Part shown: positions 36,642 through 45,115 of the stretch, piece after piece
How positions within the stretch are numbered: the first letter of the stretch is position 1
How the letters are laid out: each line of letters begins with the position of its first letter
DNA from: an uncultured Pelagibacteraceae bacterium
GTDB lineage: Bacteria; Pseudomonadota; Alphaproteobacteria; Pelagibacterales; Pelagibacteraceae
NCBI GenBank assembly: GCA_902581775.1
Contig: CACHPJ010000004.1
Location: 1 to 64,000, forward strand
Direction of reading: 5' to 3'
Length of the DNA stretch: 64,000 nucleotides
Notes under the pieces: generated by a model
Seen by the model: the letters and a program-made list of their open reading frames with translations, nothing else
What the model was told of the DNA's origin: nothing
The model's database searches: none
Position numbers and translations under genes: made by a program

Positions 36642-37628
36642 TTAATTATGCTTATTGTGTGAAGTATATATTTGTTTAATATTTTTAGTTAGACCTAAAA
36701 ACTTAAAAAGAGAACCTGCACCAAAGACAATAAAACCTAGATAAATTATAATAAATATTCTCAATATTTTAATGGGGTTAATAGTTAATCTAATAATTTC
36801 ATATAAAATTAAAAGATTAAATATTACTAAAGAAAAATTATAGTAACTTTTAATTTCACCAAGGAACTGAATAAAAGGAAACAAAAAAAGATATATAGTA
36901 ATCAGCATTGGAACCAGATATTGGATATTATTTAAAAAAACCCCTCTAGAAAATATATGATCTATACATGTTCCGTAGGCATATCTTTGCTTAATATATG
37001 GAATTAAATCTCTAGATCTGTGATATATTTGAACTAAAGGTGAATAAAGTATCTTTCCTGTTTTGTTAATTTTATCACACAAGTCTATATCTTCTCCGAT
37101 ATATATATTTTTATCCATACCGCCAGCGTTTATAAAATCATTTTTTTTTAATATCATATTACAAGATGAGGCTTGGCTTATAAACTTTGATTTATTAATA
37201 TTTTTTCTAAAAACTTTAGATCCTGATAAAAGAAAACTTTTATGTGCTAATCCGATGTCATATGACCAACCCTTTTGATTAGGGAAAGGAAAATCAGGCC
37301 CTGTCACCATATGAATTTTTGGATTTTTTTTTAATATTTTAATAGCATTAATTAACCAATCGTTTTTTGGATACGCATCTGAGTCTATAAAAGCAATAAA
37401 CTTATCTTTTGTATATTGAACTGCTTTATTTCTTTTTTCGCTCATAAATATCTTACCGAAATGAAGATATTTTATTTTTTTGGAAATAATTCTATTTTTT
37501 AATTTATAGTCGCTGACAATTAAAATTTTTATTTTGATATTTTTTTGCCTCAGACATTCATTGATACATTTTTTTAATTCAGAATTAAATTTTACGCAGG
37601 GTACAATTATAGAACAATTAGTTGGCAA
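36642..37628 (-). CDS. Family 2 glycosyltransferase with C-terminal membrane helices
   Basis: GT2 enzyme of 328 residues. The N-terminal GT-A domain (about 1-220) has IIVPCVKFN, the metal-binding AFIDSDAYPKNDW and an EDIDLCDKI acceptor-side block; two or three hydrophobic helices (about 235-320) anchor it in the membrane. Such enzymes add sugars to lipid-linked surface glycans. It lies one base after the radical SAM gene and is the last gene of the minus-strand cluster. Sugar and acceptor unknown. Confidence 0.8.
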   Translation of the reverse strand: MPTNCSIIVPCVKFNSELKKCINECLRQKNIKIKILIVSDYKLKNRIISKKIKYLHFGKIFMSEKRNKAVQYTKDKFIAFIDSDAYPKNDWLINAIKILKKNPKIHMVTGPDFPFPNQKGWSYDIGLAHKSFLLSGSKVFRKNINKSKFISQASSCNMILKKNDFINAGGMDKNIYIGEDIDLCDKINKTGKILYSPLVQIYHRSRDLIPYIKQRYAYGTCIDHIFSRGVFLNNIQYLVPMLITIYLFLFPFIQFLGEIKSYYNFSLVIFNLLILYEIIRLTINPIKILRIFIIIYLGFIVFGAGSLFKFLGLTKNIKQIYTSHNKHN

Positions 37629-37629
37629 T

Positions 37630-38727
37630 TTAATCTTTCTTACCTAATGCAGCCATAAATAAATCTTTTTGATATTTCATATTACCTAAAATATTAAATG
37701 ACCACGCACATTCGTAAGTACAATTACAATTAGTATCTTTAATCCACTTTTTAGTTTTTTTGGCTTTTTGGTCTGACCAAAGCTTCATGAAATTCATATC
37801 ATAATCTCTAAGTGACCCTATAGAGTCTTTTAAAATCTCACACGGATAAACTTTACCATCAGCTGCAATGACTCCAAATAATGAACCAGCATAACATTGA
37901 GATATAAATTGAGGGTTTAAATATGTTGAAATAATATTTTTATACATAATTCTATTTTTTTTATTTTGGAGCCTTCCTTGAAGTGATTTAGAATTATATC
38001 CTTGTAAAATATTTTTATCTTCATCGTTTTTAATTTTTTCTGTAAGCCATTTGTATGATTTTAAAAGTTTTTCTTTATCATCATTTGCTGTTTTGTAAAC
38101 CCCTTCATCTCTAACTATGACCGCAGTAAGTGCTTTAACATTATATTTATTAATGAGTTTCTCGTATATATGTTCCATTTCATGATAGTTTTCTAATGAT
38201 ACAGTTATGGAAATATTACCATAAACATTGTTGCCATATTTTTGAACGATTTTATAAGACTCCATACATGATTGAAAAAGCTTATCAATTTTTCTGATTT
38301 TATCATGTTTGCTTTCAATATTATCTATAGAGAATGAAAAGACGAATTTAGTATCTGGAAACTTTGGAACCAGATAATTTAGATAGTCCTCAATTCGATC
38401 TGGTAAACTTCCATTTGAGGTTATAAATAAAGATCCTACTTTAGCATTTTTGATATAAATTTCTGAAATTTCTTTAATTTCTTTTCTTGCAAAAGGTTCA
38501 CCTCCTGTAAGATTAATATTTTGTATACTTTTACCTAAGTTTCTTGACATTTTTTCAATCTCATCAACAGATAATTCGCCTTTAAAAGTATCAGGATTAT
38601 CAAAGTCTATAAAACAAAAGGAGCACCTTGCGTTACATCTATTCGTAACAAAATGAACAAGACTAATAGGATACTTTTTTAAAAGATAGTTATTAGTCGC
38701 AAGGTTTGTATATCTAATAATACTCAT
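37630..38727 (-). CDS. Radical SAM/SPASM enzyme in a glycan cluster
   Basis: A 365-residue radical SAM protein: N-terminal CNARCSFC (CxxxCxxC) binds the SAM cluster, NLTGGEP is the SAM-binding GGE motif, and the C-terminal third has a SPASM-type cysteine set (CYAGSLFGVIAADGKVYPC .. CNCTYEC; shown in part) for auxiliary iron-sulfur clusters. SPASM enzymes modify peptides or, in some cases, sugars. With glycosyltransferases on both sides, a sugar or lipid-linked substrate is plausible. No small precursor peptide gene is seen nearby. It overlaps no gene; the gap to the upstream GT2 is 43 bases. Confidence 0.82.
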   Translation of the reverse strand: MSIIRYTNLATNNYLLKKYPISLVHFVTNRCNARCSFCFIDFDNPDTFKGELSVDEIEKMSRNLGKSIQNINLTGGEPFARKEIKEISEIYIKNAKVGSLFITSNGSLPDRIEDYLNYLVPKFPDTKFVFSFSIDNIESKHDKIRKIDKLFQSCMESYKIVQKYGNNVYGNISITVSLENYHEMEHIYEKLINKYNVKALTAVIVRDEGVYKTANDDKEKLLKSYKWLTEKIKNDEDKNILQGYNSKSLQGRLQNKKNRIMYKNIISTYLNPQFISQCYAGSLFGVIAADGKVYPCEILKDSIGSLRDYDMNFMKLWSDQKAKKTKKWIKDTNCNCTYECAWSFNILGNMKYQKDLFMAALGKKD

Positions 38728-38770
38728 ATCTAAATTATAAAGTATAAAGATCGAAAATGGTATCTTTGTG

Positions 38771-39559
38771 TCATATTTTTTCTATAACCTCGTATTGTTC
38801 TTTGAAATCCTTCTCTTTAACCAGTCTATATACGAAAACTTTAACAATAAATTTTGCACAAAACAAAAAAATTGATGAAAATCTAATTGGTAGTATAGGT
38901 ATAATTAAAACCATGTTAGACCATAATAATAAAAGTTTTTTGAAACTGTAATTAGTATTGCCTGAATGTCTTTTGTAATGTTCGACATTTATAGTAGAAA
39001 TATTTTTTGTCTCATTAAGAATTAGCCAATCTATGAATACTTGAGGTTTTTTATATTTTATAATTTTATCCTTTAGAGCTAAATTTATTCCTTTAAATGA
39101 AGAGGTGTACACATTAATTGATTTTTGTATTAAAATGCTAGAAATTATATTGTTTAGCCAACTAACAAAAATTTTCCATTTTACGTGTTTTCTATTTACA
39201 TATTTAACATAACAAATGTCGAAACCTTTATTCAACTCATTATAAATATCGATAATTTTTTCTGGTGGATGTTGAAGATCGTCATCCATCATAATAATAA
39301 AATTCCCTTTTACATTATTTAAACCTGCCATCAATGCATTATGTTGTCCATAGTTTTGTTTAAGGTTTATACCTCTTAGATTTAAATAATCTTTTTGCAG
39401 TTTTTTAATTACATCCCAACTTTTATCAGAACTGAAATCATTAATTAGAACTATTTCGAAAGAAGAAATTTTAGATAAAGAATTATTTATTCTCTTTATT
39501 AATTCAGGCAAAATGTTACTGCTATTATACACAGGAATTATAATCGAAATATCAATCAT
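38771..39559 (-). CDS. Family 2 glycosyltransferase, DPM1/ArnC-like
   Basis: GT2 enzyme of 262 residues with IIPVYNSSNILPELI, LINDFSSDKSW and the DMDDDLQHP-type metal motif (MMDDDLQHPPEKI), the signature of enzymes using polyprenyl-phosphate acceptors such as DPM1 and ArnC. One hydrophobic segment near the C-terminus (LLLWSNMVLIIPILPI). It overlaps the reductase gene upstream by 4 bases, so both are translated from one message. Confidence 0.85.
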   Translation of the reverse strand: MIDISIIIPVYNSSNILPELIKRINNSLSKISSFEIVLINDFSSDKSWDVIKKLQKDYLNLRGINLKQNYGQHNALMAGLNNVKGNFIIMMDDDLQHPPEKIIDIYNELNKGFDICYVKYVNRKHVKWKIFVSWLNNIISSILIQKSINVYTSSFKGINLALKDKIIKYKKPQVFIDWLILNETKNISTINVEHYKRHSGNTNYSFKKLLLLWSNMVLIIPILPIRFSSIFLFCAKFIVKVFVYRLVKEKDFKEQYEVIEKI

Positions 39560-40260
39560 ATATTTTTTCTAAGAACTTTATTTAAATAATTATCATTTAA
39601 ATTTAACTTAGCTTTTTTAATAATCTTTTTTGTTATATTTAGATTTAATCTCCATTTTTCTTGCTTTTTTTTATTAATATCAAAAAAAGCTTTTTTTTTG
39701 AATATTTTTTCATAAATTAAAATTATATCAATTGGTTTGTAAAATTTAGTATTTGCAATGTTAATAATCTTATTTTTTATTTTAAAACTTAATGTAGTTT
39801 TTATTAACTTCCTTACATCGTTAATATCCAATATATTTCTTTTTACATTAACCCATAAAACAAATTTTTTTTTGTTTTTAATTTTGTCTTTTAAAAAATT
39901 TGTAATTGTTTTTTTATTCGAATTTTTTCCAGCTACCTCTGGCAACCTTATTATTAGATAATTTTTTAAATTATTTTTAATTAATTTCTCAATCTTGATT
40001 TTATTTCTTACGTATGGCGTTTTATTTCTATTGTTATCAGTTATGCTACAAGTGCTTATGTATATAAAAATGTTATTATTTTTTTTCTTTCCAATATATT
40101 TTAATATTTCGTTGATTTCTCTTCTTAAATCCTTAGAATTTTTGGTTTTTGAGTTAGAAATTCCAGAAGCATAAATAACTGCTTTTTTCCTTTGCAAATG
40201 ACTGCTGATAGATCTTAGGTTTTTAGCTATAAATCCGCTACCAACAATTGTTTGAGGCAT
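39556..40260 (-). CDS. NAD-dependent epimerase/dehydratase-like protein
   Basis: Extended SDR-like protein of about 234 residues with an N-terminal Rossmann motif IVGSGFIAKNL and a later YISTCSITDNN and NKTPYVRNKIKIEKLI, where Tyr-x3-Lys spacing fits the catalytic pair (YVRNK). It is short for the family and lacks much of the substrate domain. I start at ATG 40260 (MPQTIVGSG), because the tracked start at 40311 adds 17 unrelated residues and runs to the edge of a Fur box. Probably supplies a modified nucleotide sugar or reduces a sugar for the cluster. Confidence 0.7.
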   Translation of the reverse strand: MPQTIVGSGFIAKNLRSISSHLQRKKAVIYASGISNSKTKNSKDLRREINEILKYIGKKKNNNIFIYISTCSITDNNRNKTPYVRNKIKIEKLIKNNLKNYLIIRLPEVAGKNSNKKTITNFLKDKIKNKKKFVLWVNVKRNILDINDVRKLIKTTLSFKIKNKIINIANTKFYKPIDIILIYEKIFKKKAFFDINKKKQEKWRLNLNITKKIIKKAKLNLNDNYLNKVLRKNI

Positions 40261-40276
40261 ACTCAAGTTATACACT

Positions 40277-40290
40277 TTATTCGCGAATAA
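40277..40290. promoter_or_regulatory. 14-bp perfect palindrome, TTATTCGCGAATAA
   Basis: A perfect palindrome with a CGCG core, unusual in such an AT-rich gap. It lies 17 bases upstream of the chosen ATG of the minus-strand reductase gene and 26 bases before the first Fur box. It could be an operator for the glycan cluster. No regulator can be named. Confidence 0.5.
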
Positions 40291-40315
40291 CACATTGATA
40301 GGGTGCGTCATTTAT

Positions 40316-40334
40316 GATAATGATTATCATTATT
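40316..40334. promoter_or_regulatory. Fur box 1 upstream of iron transporter
   Basis: GATAATGATTATCATTATT matches the classical 19-base Fur consensus (GATAATGATAATCATTATC) at 17 positions. It is 43 bases upstream of the binding-protein ATG. The tracked ORF start at 40314 is an artefact of translating this box. Confidence 0.92.
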
Positions 40335-40342
40335 AAAATAGT

Positions 40343-40361
40343 GTTAATGATAATCATTATC
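40343..40361. promoter_or_regulatory. Fur box 2 upstream of iron transporter
   Basis: GTTAATGATAATCATTATC matches the 19-base Fur consensus at 18 positions. It lies 27 bases after box 1 (start to start) and 15 bases before the fbpA-type ATG, so Fur bound here would block polymerase or initiation directly. Confidence 0.93.
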
Positions 40362-40376
40362 AAAAAAAAAGGGAAA

Positions 40377-41396
40377 ATGAAAAAAACAATAATAAATACA
40401 ATTGCATTAATAATGTTTTTCACTGGCTGGTTGAATGCTAATGAAGTTAATATTTTTAGTGCAAGACATTATGATTCTGATGTTCAACTTTACGAAAAAT
40501 TTACTTCTAAAACTGGAATTAAAGTAAATGTGATATCAGGAAAATCTAGCGCCTTAGAAAAAAGGATTGCTGAAGAGGGATCAGAAAGTAAAGCAGATCT
40601 TTATATTACTGCTGACGCTGGAAGACTTGGGGCATTCGAGTCCAGCCTTCAAGGTGGATTAACTAATGCGGCTATCAAAAAAGCGGTTCCAAGTAATTTT
40701 AGAACATCTAAATGGGTTGGAATAGCTAAAAGAGCAAGAATAGTCTATTTTTCTCCAGAGAGAGTTAGTGGAGCAGAATTAGCTGGTTTGACTTATGAAA
40801 GTTTAGCAGATCCTAAATGGAAAGGTAGATTAGTAATAAGAGCATCAAACAACATCTACAATCAATCACTTGTTGCATCGTTAATAAAAAATAACGGTAA
40901 AGGAAAAATCGCAGAGTGGTCGAAAGGGATGGTTTCAAACATGGCGAGATCTCCAAAAGGAAACGATAGAGCTCAAATACTAGCTGTTGCAGCAGGAGAA
41001 GCTGATATAGCTGTAGCTAACACTTATTACCTAGCACTTATGCTGTCAGGTAAAAAAGGTGCTGAACAACAAGAAGCAGCTAAACTAGTAAAACCTTTCT
41101 TTCCTAATCAAGATGGAAGAGGAACTCATATGAATATTAGTGGTGCAGGTCTTGTTAAAGGTGCACCCAATAAAGCTAATGCAATAAAATTAGTTGAGTT
41201 TTTATTAAGTGAGGAAGCTCAAAATCATATTGTAAATAATACTTTTGAGTATCCAATGATAAAAAGTGTTTCTCCACATCCACTTGTTGTGAATATGGGA
41301 TTAGATTTTAAACAAGATCTAAAAACAAAAGTTGTTAATTACGGAAAAAGACAAGCAGATGCTTTAGAAGTAATGACAGCAGCAGGTTGGAAGTAG
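40377..41396 (+). CDS. Ferric iron ABC transporter binding protein
   Basis: FbpA/FutA/AfuA-type periplasmic iron-binding protein of about 339 residues with a signal peptide (MKKTIINTIALIMFF.. ending LNANE). Mature protein begins VNIFSARHYDSD, and a pair of adjacent tyrosines in VANTYYLALML is the usual iron ligand pair; GRGTHMNISGAGLVK is a family block. I start at ATG 40377 after GGGAAA, since upstream codons are the Fur boxes. It imports ferric iron with the permease and ATPase encoded after it. Confidence 0.93.
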   Translation: MKKTIINTIALIMFFTGWLNANEVNIFSARHYDSDVQLYEKFTSKTGIKVNVISGKSSALEKRIAEEGSESKADLYITADAGRLGAFESSLQGGLTNAAIKKAVPSNFRTSKWVGIAKRARIVYFSPERVSGAELAGLTYESLADPKWKGRLVIRASNNIYNQSLVASLIKNNGKGKIAEWSKGMVSNMARSPKGNDRAQILAVAAGEADIAVANTYYLALMLSGKKGAEQQEAAKLVKPFFPNQDGRGTHMNISGAGLVKGAPNKANAIKLVEFLLSEEAQNHIVNNTFEYPMIKSVSPHPLVVNMGLDFKQDLKTKVVNYGKRQADALEVMTAAGWK

Positions 41397-41407
41397 TTGT
41401 TAATTAT

Positions 41408-41578
41408 ATGAGGCGAACAACAAAAAAAGAAATTAACTTGAATAAGTTAAAAACAGGTTGTTCACCTTGTATGAAAGAGGCAAAAATTATGGAACAAAAA
41501 ATATCAAATAGAAAAATTTCTGATATCAAAATTAATGAAATCAAGGAAATTGTTTCATCAATGTTCAAAAATAATTAA
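41408..41578 (+). CDS. Small CxxC protein in the iron operon, unknown
   Basis: A possible 56-residue protein starting MRRTTKKEINLNKLKTG and containing CSPC about residue 19, then a Lys/Ile-rich helical tail. No signal peptide or membrane helix. It sits between the iron binding-protein gene and the permease. Initiation codon is not certain: the tracked start at 41387 overlaps the end of the binding-protein gene, and the ATG at 41408 has no Shine-Dalgarno. Could be a chance ORF, but it fills a gap that would otherwise be 264 bases, which is long here. Confidence 0.45.
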   Translation: MRRTTKKEINLNKLKTGCSPCMKEAKIMEQKISNRKISDIKINEIKEIVSSMFKNN

Positions 41579-41660
41579 TGGTTTGACGTCAATATAGCCT
41601 CTGGTTTAAAATGCATGTTTAATCTTTAATTAAGCCGCTTTGACCAGGGGTCATTTAAAT

Positions 41661-43274
41661 ATGAAAAAAATAAATTATTGGTTTCTTTCTTCTTTAATAA
41701 TTTCATTAGTGATAATTTTTCCAATATTAACAGTTTTTATAAGTTTTTTTTCACAAACTAGCTCTTATTTAGAATTATTAAGTAATACTTTCTTATCATT
41801 ATATATCACTCATTCACTTATTATCCTTTTAGGAGTTTTGTCATTAACTTTTATTTTTGGGGTTTTTTCTGCTTATTTTGTATCATTTTATGATTTTCCG
41901 GGTGTGAATTTTTTAAAATGGTCATTAATACTTTCCTTTGCCGTGCCACCATATATTTATGCATATTCACTAACAGCTTTTTTTGAAAATTATGGAACAT
42001 TATTTACAATACTAAGCTTTATATTTGGAGAAGGAGAATACAATAAATACATACCTAAATTTGATGGTATCGTTGGATGCATTTTATCAATGTCTTTCTC
42101 TCTTTTTGGATATGTATATGTTTTGACTAGAGCTACTTTCTTTTACCAGTCTAACAATCTTATAGAAGTAAGTAAAAATCTAGGTTTGTCGGTTCAAGAA
42201 AGTTTTTTTAAAGTTATATTACCATCAGCAAGACCAGCTATTGTAGCTGGATTAGCACTTGTTGCCATGGAATGTTTAGCTGACTTTGGAACTGTATCAT
42301 TTTTTAGTGTACAAACATTAACTACAGCAATCTATAATTCTTGGCTAGCCTTTGATGATTTACATACCGCCAACCAATTATCTTTTATTTTATTACTTAT
42401 TATTTTGGCAGTCTTCTTTATTGAAAATTACTCAAGAGGTGCAGCTAGATATCATTTGAACTCTCAAGGATTTAGAAAAATACCTAAAATCAAATTAAAT
42501 TACAAATTAGGATTAATAATTTGTTTTTTATGTTTTGCCTTATTTTTTCTAAGCTTTATTTTTCCAACAGCACAAATGATTTATTGGACTATTAAATTTC
42601 CAAAATATTTTTATGATATAGATATTCTAAGTCTAAATTTTAATACTTTATTACTTGTCATCATATCGAGTATGTTTTTAATTTTTTTTGCATTATTAAC
42701 AAATATAGGAAATAGAATTTCTAAAAATAAAATATTAGATTATATGAGTTTTTTTTCTATAAGTGGTTATGCATTACCGGGTATAATATTAGGTGTTGCT
42801 TTTATTACTTTTTTTGCATGGATTGGAGATACTTTAAATTATCTTTTTGGTTTAACAAATATTAAAGGAATATTTATAGGTTCAATTTTTGGATTAGTTC
42901 TGGCTTATTTTATTAGATTTTATTCATTGGCTTTTAATGGAATTAAATCAAATTACATTAAGATAAACCAATCTATTGACGAAACATCCTTATTATTAGG
43001 GTTTTCCAAAACAAAAATATTTACTAAAATTCATATGCCCTATCTTAGAAATAGTTTTTTCTTAATTACTATTTTAATATCTCTAGAAATAATTAAAGAA
43101 TTACCCATGACATTAATTTTAAGACCATTTAATTTTGAAACCTTTGCCACACAGGCATATATTTATGCTTCGCAAGATCTTCTTGAAGCGGCATCTTTAC
43201 CCTCATTATTTTTAATCTTCTGGTCTGTGGTAATGATATTTTTTACTTCTAAATATATACTTTTAGAAAAATAA
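41661..43274 (+). CDS. Ferric iron ABC transporter permease, fused two-domain
   Basis: A 537-residue permease of the FbpB/FutB type made of two homologous halves with about twelve helices. Each half has an EAA loop: EVSKNLGLSVQESFFKVILPSARPAI (shown in part: SKNLGLSVQESFFKVILP) and ETSLLLGFSKTKIFTKIHMP. The start at ATG 41661 is preceded by AGGGG 11 bases upstream; the tracked TTG at 41640 would include this site. ATPase follows after 15 bases. Confidence 0.92.
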   Translation: MKKINYWFLSSLIISLVIIFPILTVFISFFSQTSSYLELLSNTFLSLYITHSLIILLGVLSLTFIFGVFSAYFVSFYDFPGVNFLKWSLILSFAVPPYIYAYSLTAFFENYGTLFTILSFIFGEGEYNKYIPKFDGIVGCILSMSFSLFGYVYVLTRATFFYQSNNLIEVSKNLGLSVQESFFKVILPSARPAIVAGLALVAMECLADFGTVSFFSVQTLTTAIYNSWLAFDDLHTANQLSFILLLIILAVFFIENYSRGAARYHLNSQGFRKIPKIKLNYKLGLIICFLCFALFFLSFIFPTAQMIYWTIKFPKYFYDIDILSLNFNTLLLVIISSMFLIFFALLTNIGNRISKNKILDYMSFFSISGYALPGIILGVAFITFFAWIGDTLNYLFGLTNIKGIFIGSIFGLVLAYFIRFYSLAFNGIKSNYIKINQSIDETSLLLGFSKTKIFTKIHMPYLRNSFFLITILISLEIIKELPMTLILRPFNFETFATQAYIYASQDLLEAASLPSLFLIFWSVVMIFFTSKYILLEK

Positions 43275-43289
43275 GATTATATTACTTCT

Positions 43290-44348
43290 ATGTATAGTCC
43301 ATTTTTTGAAATTAAGAATTCAACTTTTTTTGCAAGCGATAGAAATAAAGTTATTAACTTTAATTTGAAGATTGATAGACCAGGTGAAATAATCTGTTTA
43401 CTTGGACCTTCTGGTGTAGGCAAAACAACTATTCTAAGATCAATAGCTGGATTACAGAAAATTGAGAAAGGTGAAATTTCTTTAAAAGGGAAGATCATCT
43501 CCTCAAAAAATATTCATGTTGAACCTGAATTAAGAAATATTGCCTTATCCTTTCAAGACAATAGTTTATTTCCTCATTATAATGTAATTGACAATATAAA
43601 TTTTGGTTCAAACCGTAATTCTAGTTCAAAATTTAAACTTTCTACTAAAGAATTAATAGATATTTTACACCTTAATAAACTAGAAAAAAAATTTCCACAT
43701 CAGATAAGTGCCGGCGAAGCTCAAAGAGTCTCTTTAGCGAGATCGCTTATTTCTAAGCCCAATTTACTTTTAATTGATGAGCCATTTTCTAATATTGATC
43801 AAAGTTTAAAAGGTGAACTTCAATCTAATATAAAGAAACTCCTTAAAAAATTTGAAATTACAACAATTATGGTTACTCACGATTCTTACGAAGCTTTTTA
43901 TATGGGTGATAAATGTGGAATTATCCTTGATCAAAAGTTGGAGCAATACAACACGCCCTATAATATTTATCATTACCCTAATTCAATTAAAATAATTAAA
44001 TTTTTAAACAGAGGTGTTCTAGTTAACGCAAAAGTAATTGACGATGAAACTTTAGAAAATAAAGACTTAGGTAAAATTAAAGGGGTTTTGATAAATAAAT
44101 TTTCAAAAGGATCTAATGTACAATTACTACTTCAACCTGACGATTTAAAACACGATGATAAAAGTGATTTAAAATTGGAGGTAATAGATAGAAAATTTAG
44201 GGGCACGGAATTTATTTATCTAGTCAAAACCAAAAATAACGATTTAATACCAATTTCAGTTGATTCACATCATGGTCATTATCATGAGATAAAAGAAAAG
44301 TTCGGTATAAAAAAACCAATTTATATTGATCATTTAGTATGTTTTTGA
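43290..44348 (+). CDS. Ferric iron ABC transporter ATPase
   Basis: FbpC-type ABC ATPase of 352 residues: Walker A GPSGVGKTT, Q-loop FQDNSLFPHYNV, signature ISAGEAQR (Ser-Ala-Gly in place of Ser-Gly-Gly), Walker B LLLIDEPFSNID, switch MVTHDSYEA. The C-terminal region (about 235-352) has a TOBE-like fold with LLQPDDLKHDD and ends with RGTEFIYLVKT and a His-rich SVDSHHGHYHEI. Last gene of the Fur-controlled operon. Confidence 0.93.
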   Translation: MYSPFFEIKNSTFFASDRNKVINFNLKIDRPGEIICLLGPSGVGKTTILRSIAGLQKIEKGEISLKGKIISSKNIHVEPELRNIALSFQDNSLFPHYNVIDNINFGSNRNSSSKFKLSTKELIDILHLNKLEKKFPHQISAGEAQRVSLARSLISKPNLLLIDEPFSNIDQSLKGELQSNIKKLLKKFEITTIMVTHDSYEAFYMGDKCGIILDQKLEQYNTPYNIYHYPNSIKIIKFLNRGVLVNAKVIDDETLENKDLGKIKGVLINKFSKGSNVQLLLQPDDLKHDDKSDLKLEVIDRKFRGTEFIYLVKTKNNDLIPISVDSHHGHYHEIKEKFGIKKPIYIDHLVCF

Positions 44349-44377
44349 TTTTGTTTAAATGATATAAACATTTTGAA

Positions 44378-45115
44378 ATGAAATTTTCTCTAGAAATAAC
44401 ATCTAAAACAGATCTCTCTGGTCTACCAAATTTAAAAGACGTTTATGTGACCATGCTACCTGGAACAGATTATAAAGAAGTAGCCAAAAAAGCAGATGAG
44501 CTTGTTCGTTCTGGGCATAACCCGATTCCTCATTTTCCTGCTAGGTCTATTACAAGTTTGAATGAACTAAAGGACTATGTAAAAATGTGTAAAGATTTTG
44601 GCGTAAAACAAGCTTTAATAATAGGTGGCGGCAGGGAACCAATAGGCAAATACCACTGCTCGTTGCAACTGTTAGAAACAGGTTTATTCGAAGGTATGAG
44701 GATAGGAATTGCTGGACACCCCGAGGGTTCCCCTGATATATCCGATTCAGAGTTAGAAAAAGCGATGAAACAAAAAACACCTCTTGCAGATTATATCGTG
44801 ACACAATGGCTGTTAGATCCTAAAGTTATAGAGGATTTTGTTTCAAAACAAACACTCCCAGTTCATGTAGGAATTACTGGTCCTTTAAAAATAAGCAGCT
44901 TGTTAAAGTTTGCTAGTATTGTTGGGGCAAAAAATTCTTTAAATTTTCTTAAATCTAATACAAGTAAAGCTTTAGATTTATTGAAACCTAAAGACCCTAA
45001 CGATTTAATTAATAGTCTAAAAAAAGTAACCGAACACTTTCATATTTATACTTTTGGTGGTCTAAAGGAAACAAATAAATGGTTGGTTGAAAATAATTAT
45101 GCCAAAGAAAAATAA
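44378..45115 (+). CDS. MetF-like methylenetetrahydrofolate reductase family protein
   Basis: A 245-residue TIM-barrel protein of the MetF family, shorter than biosynthetic MetF (about 290). It has FSLEIT near the start (the usual FEF/E position), GHNPIPHFPARSI in place of the folate-binding 'HLTC' block, ALIIGGGREPIG where MetF has the LRGD region, GIAGHPEGSPDIS and YIVTQWLLD (the family's TQ-F). It is 16 to 17 bases into the next gene, a GcvT-family methyltransferase. Likely oxidises methyl-tetrahydrofolate produced by that partner, or is a folate-dependent variant. 29 bases after the iron ATPase gene. Confidence 0.82.
   Translation: MKFSLEITSKTDLSGLPNLKDVYVTMLPGTDYKEVAKKADELVRSGHNPIPHFPARSITSLNELKDYVKMCKDFGVKQALIIGGGREPIGKYHCSLQLLETGLFEGMRIGIAGHPEGSPDISDSELEKAMKQKTPLADYIVTQWLLDPKVIEDFVSKQTLPVHVGITGPLKISSLLKFASIVGAKNSLNFLKSNTSKALDLLKPKDPNDLINSLKKVTEHFHIYTFGGLKETNKWLVENNYAKEK

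Noticed and set aside
40261-40311. Upstream start of the SDR-like gene (tracked start 40311)
   Set aside because: Adds 17 residues before the Rossmann strand with no family match, and covers the 14-bp palindrome; start at 40260 leaves a normal divergent promoter gap.
40314-40376. N-terminal extension of the iron-binding protein (tracked start 40314)
   Set aside because: These codons are the twin Fur boxes; a standard signal peptide starts at 40377.
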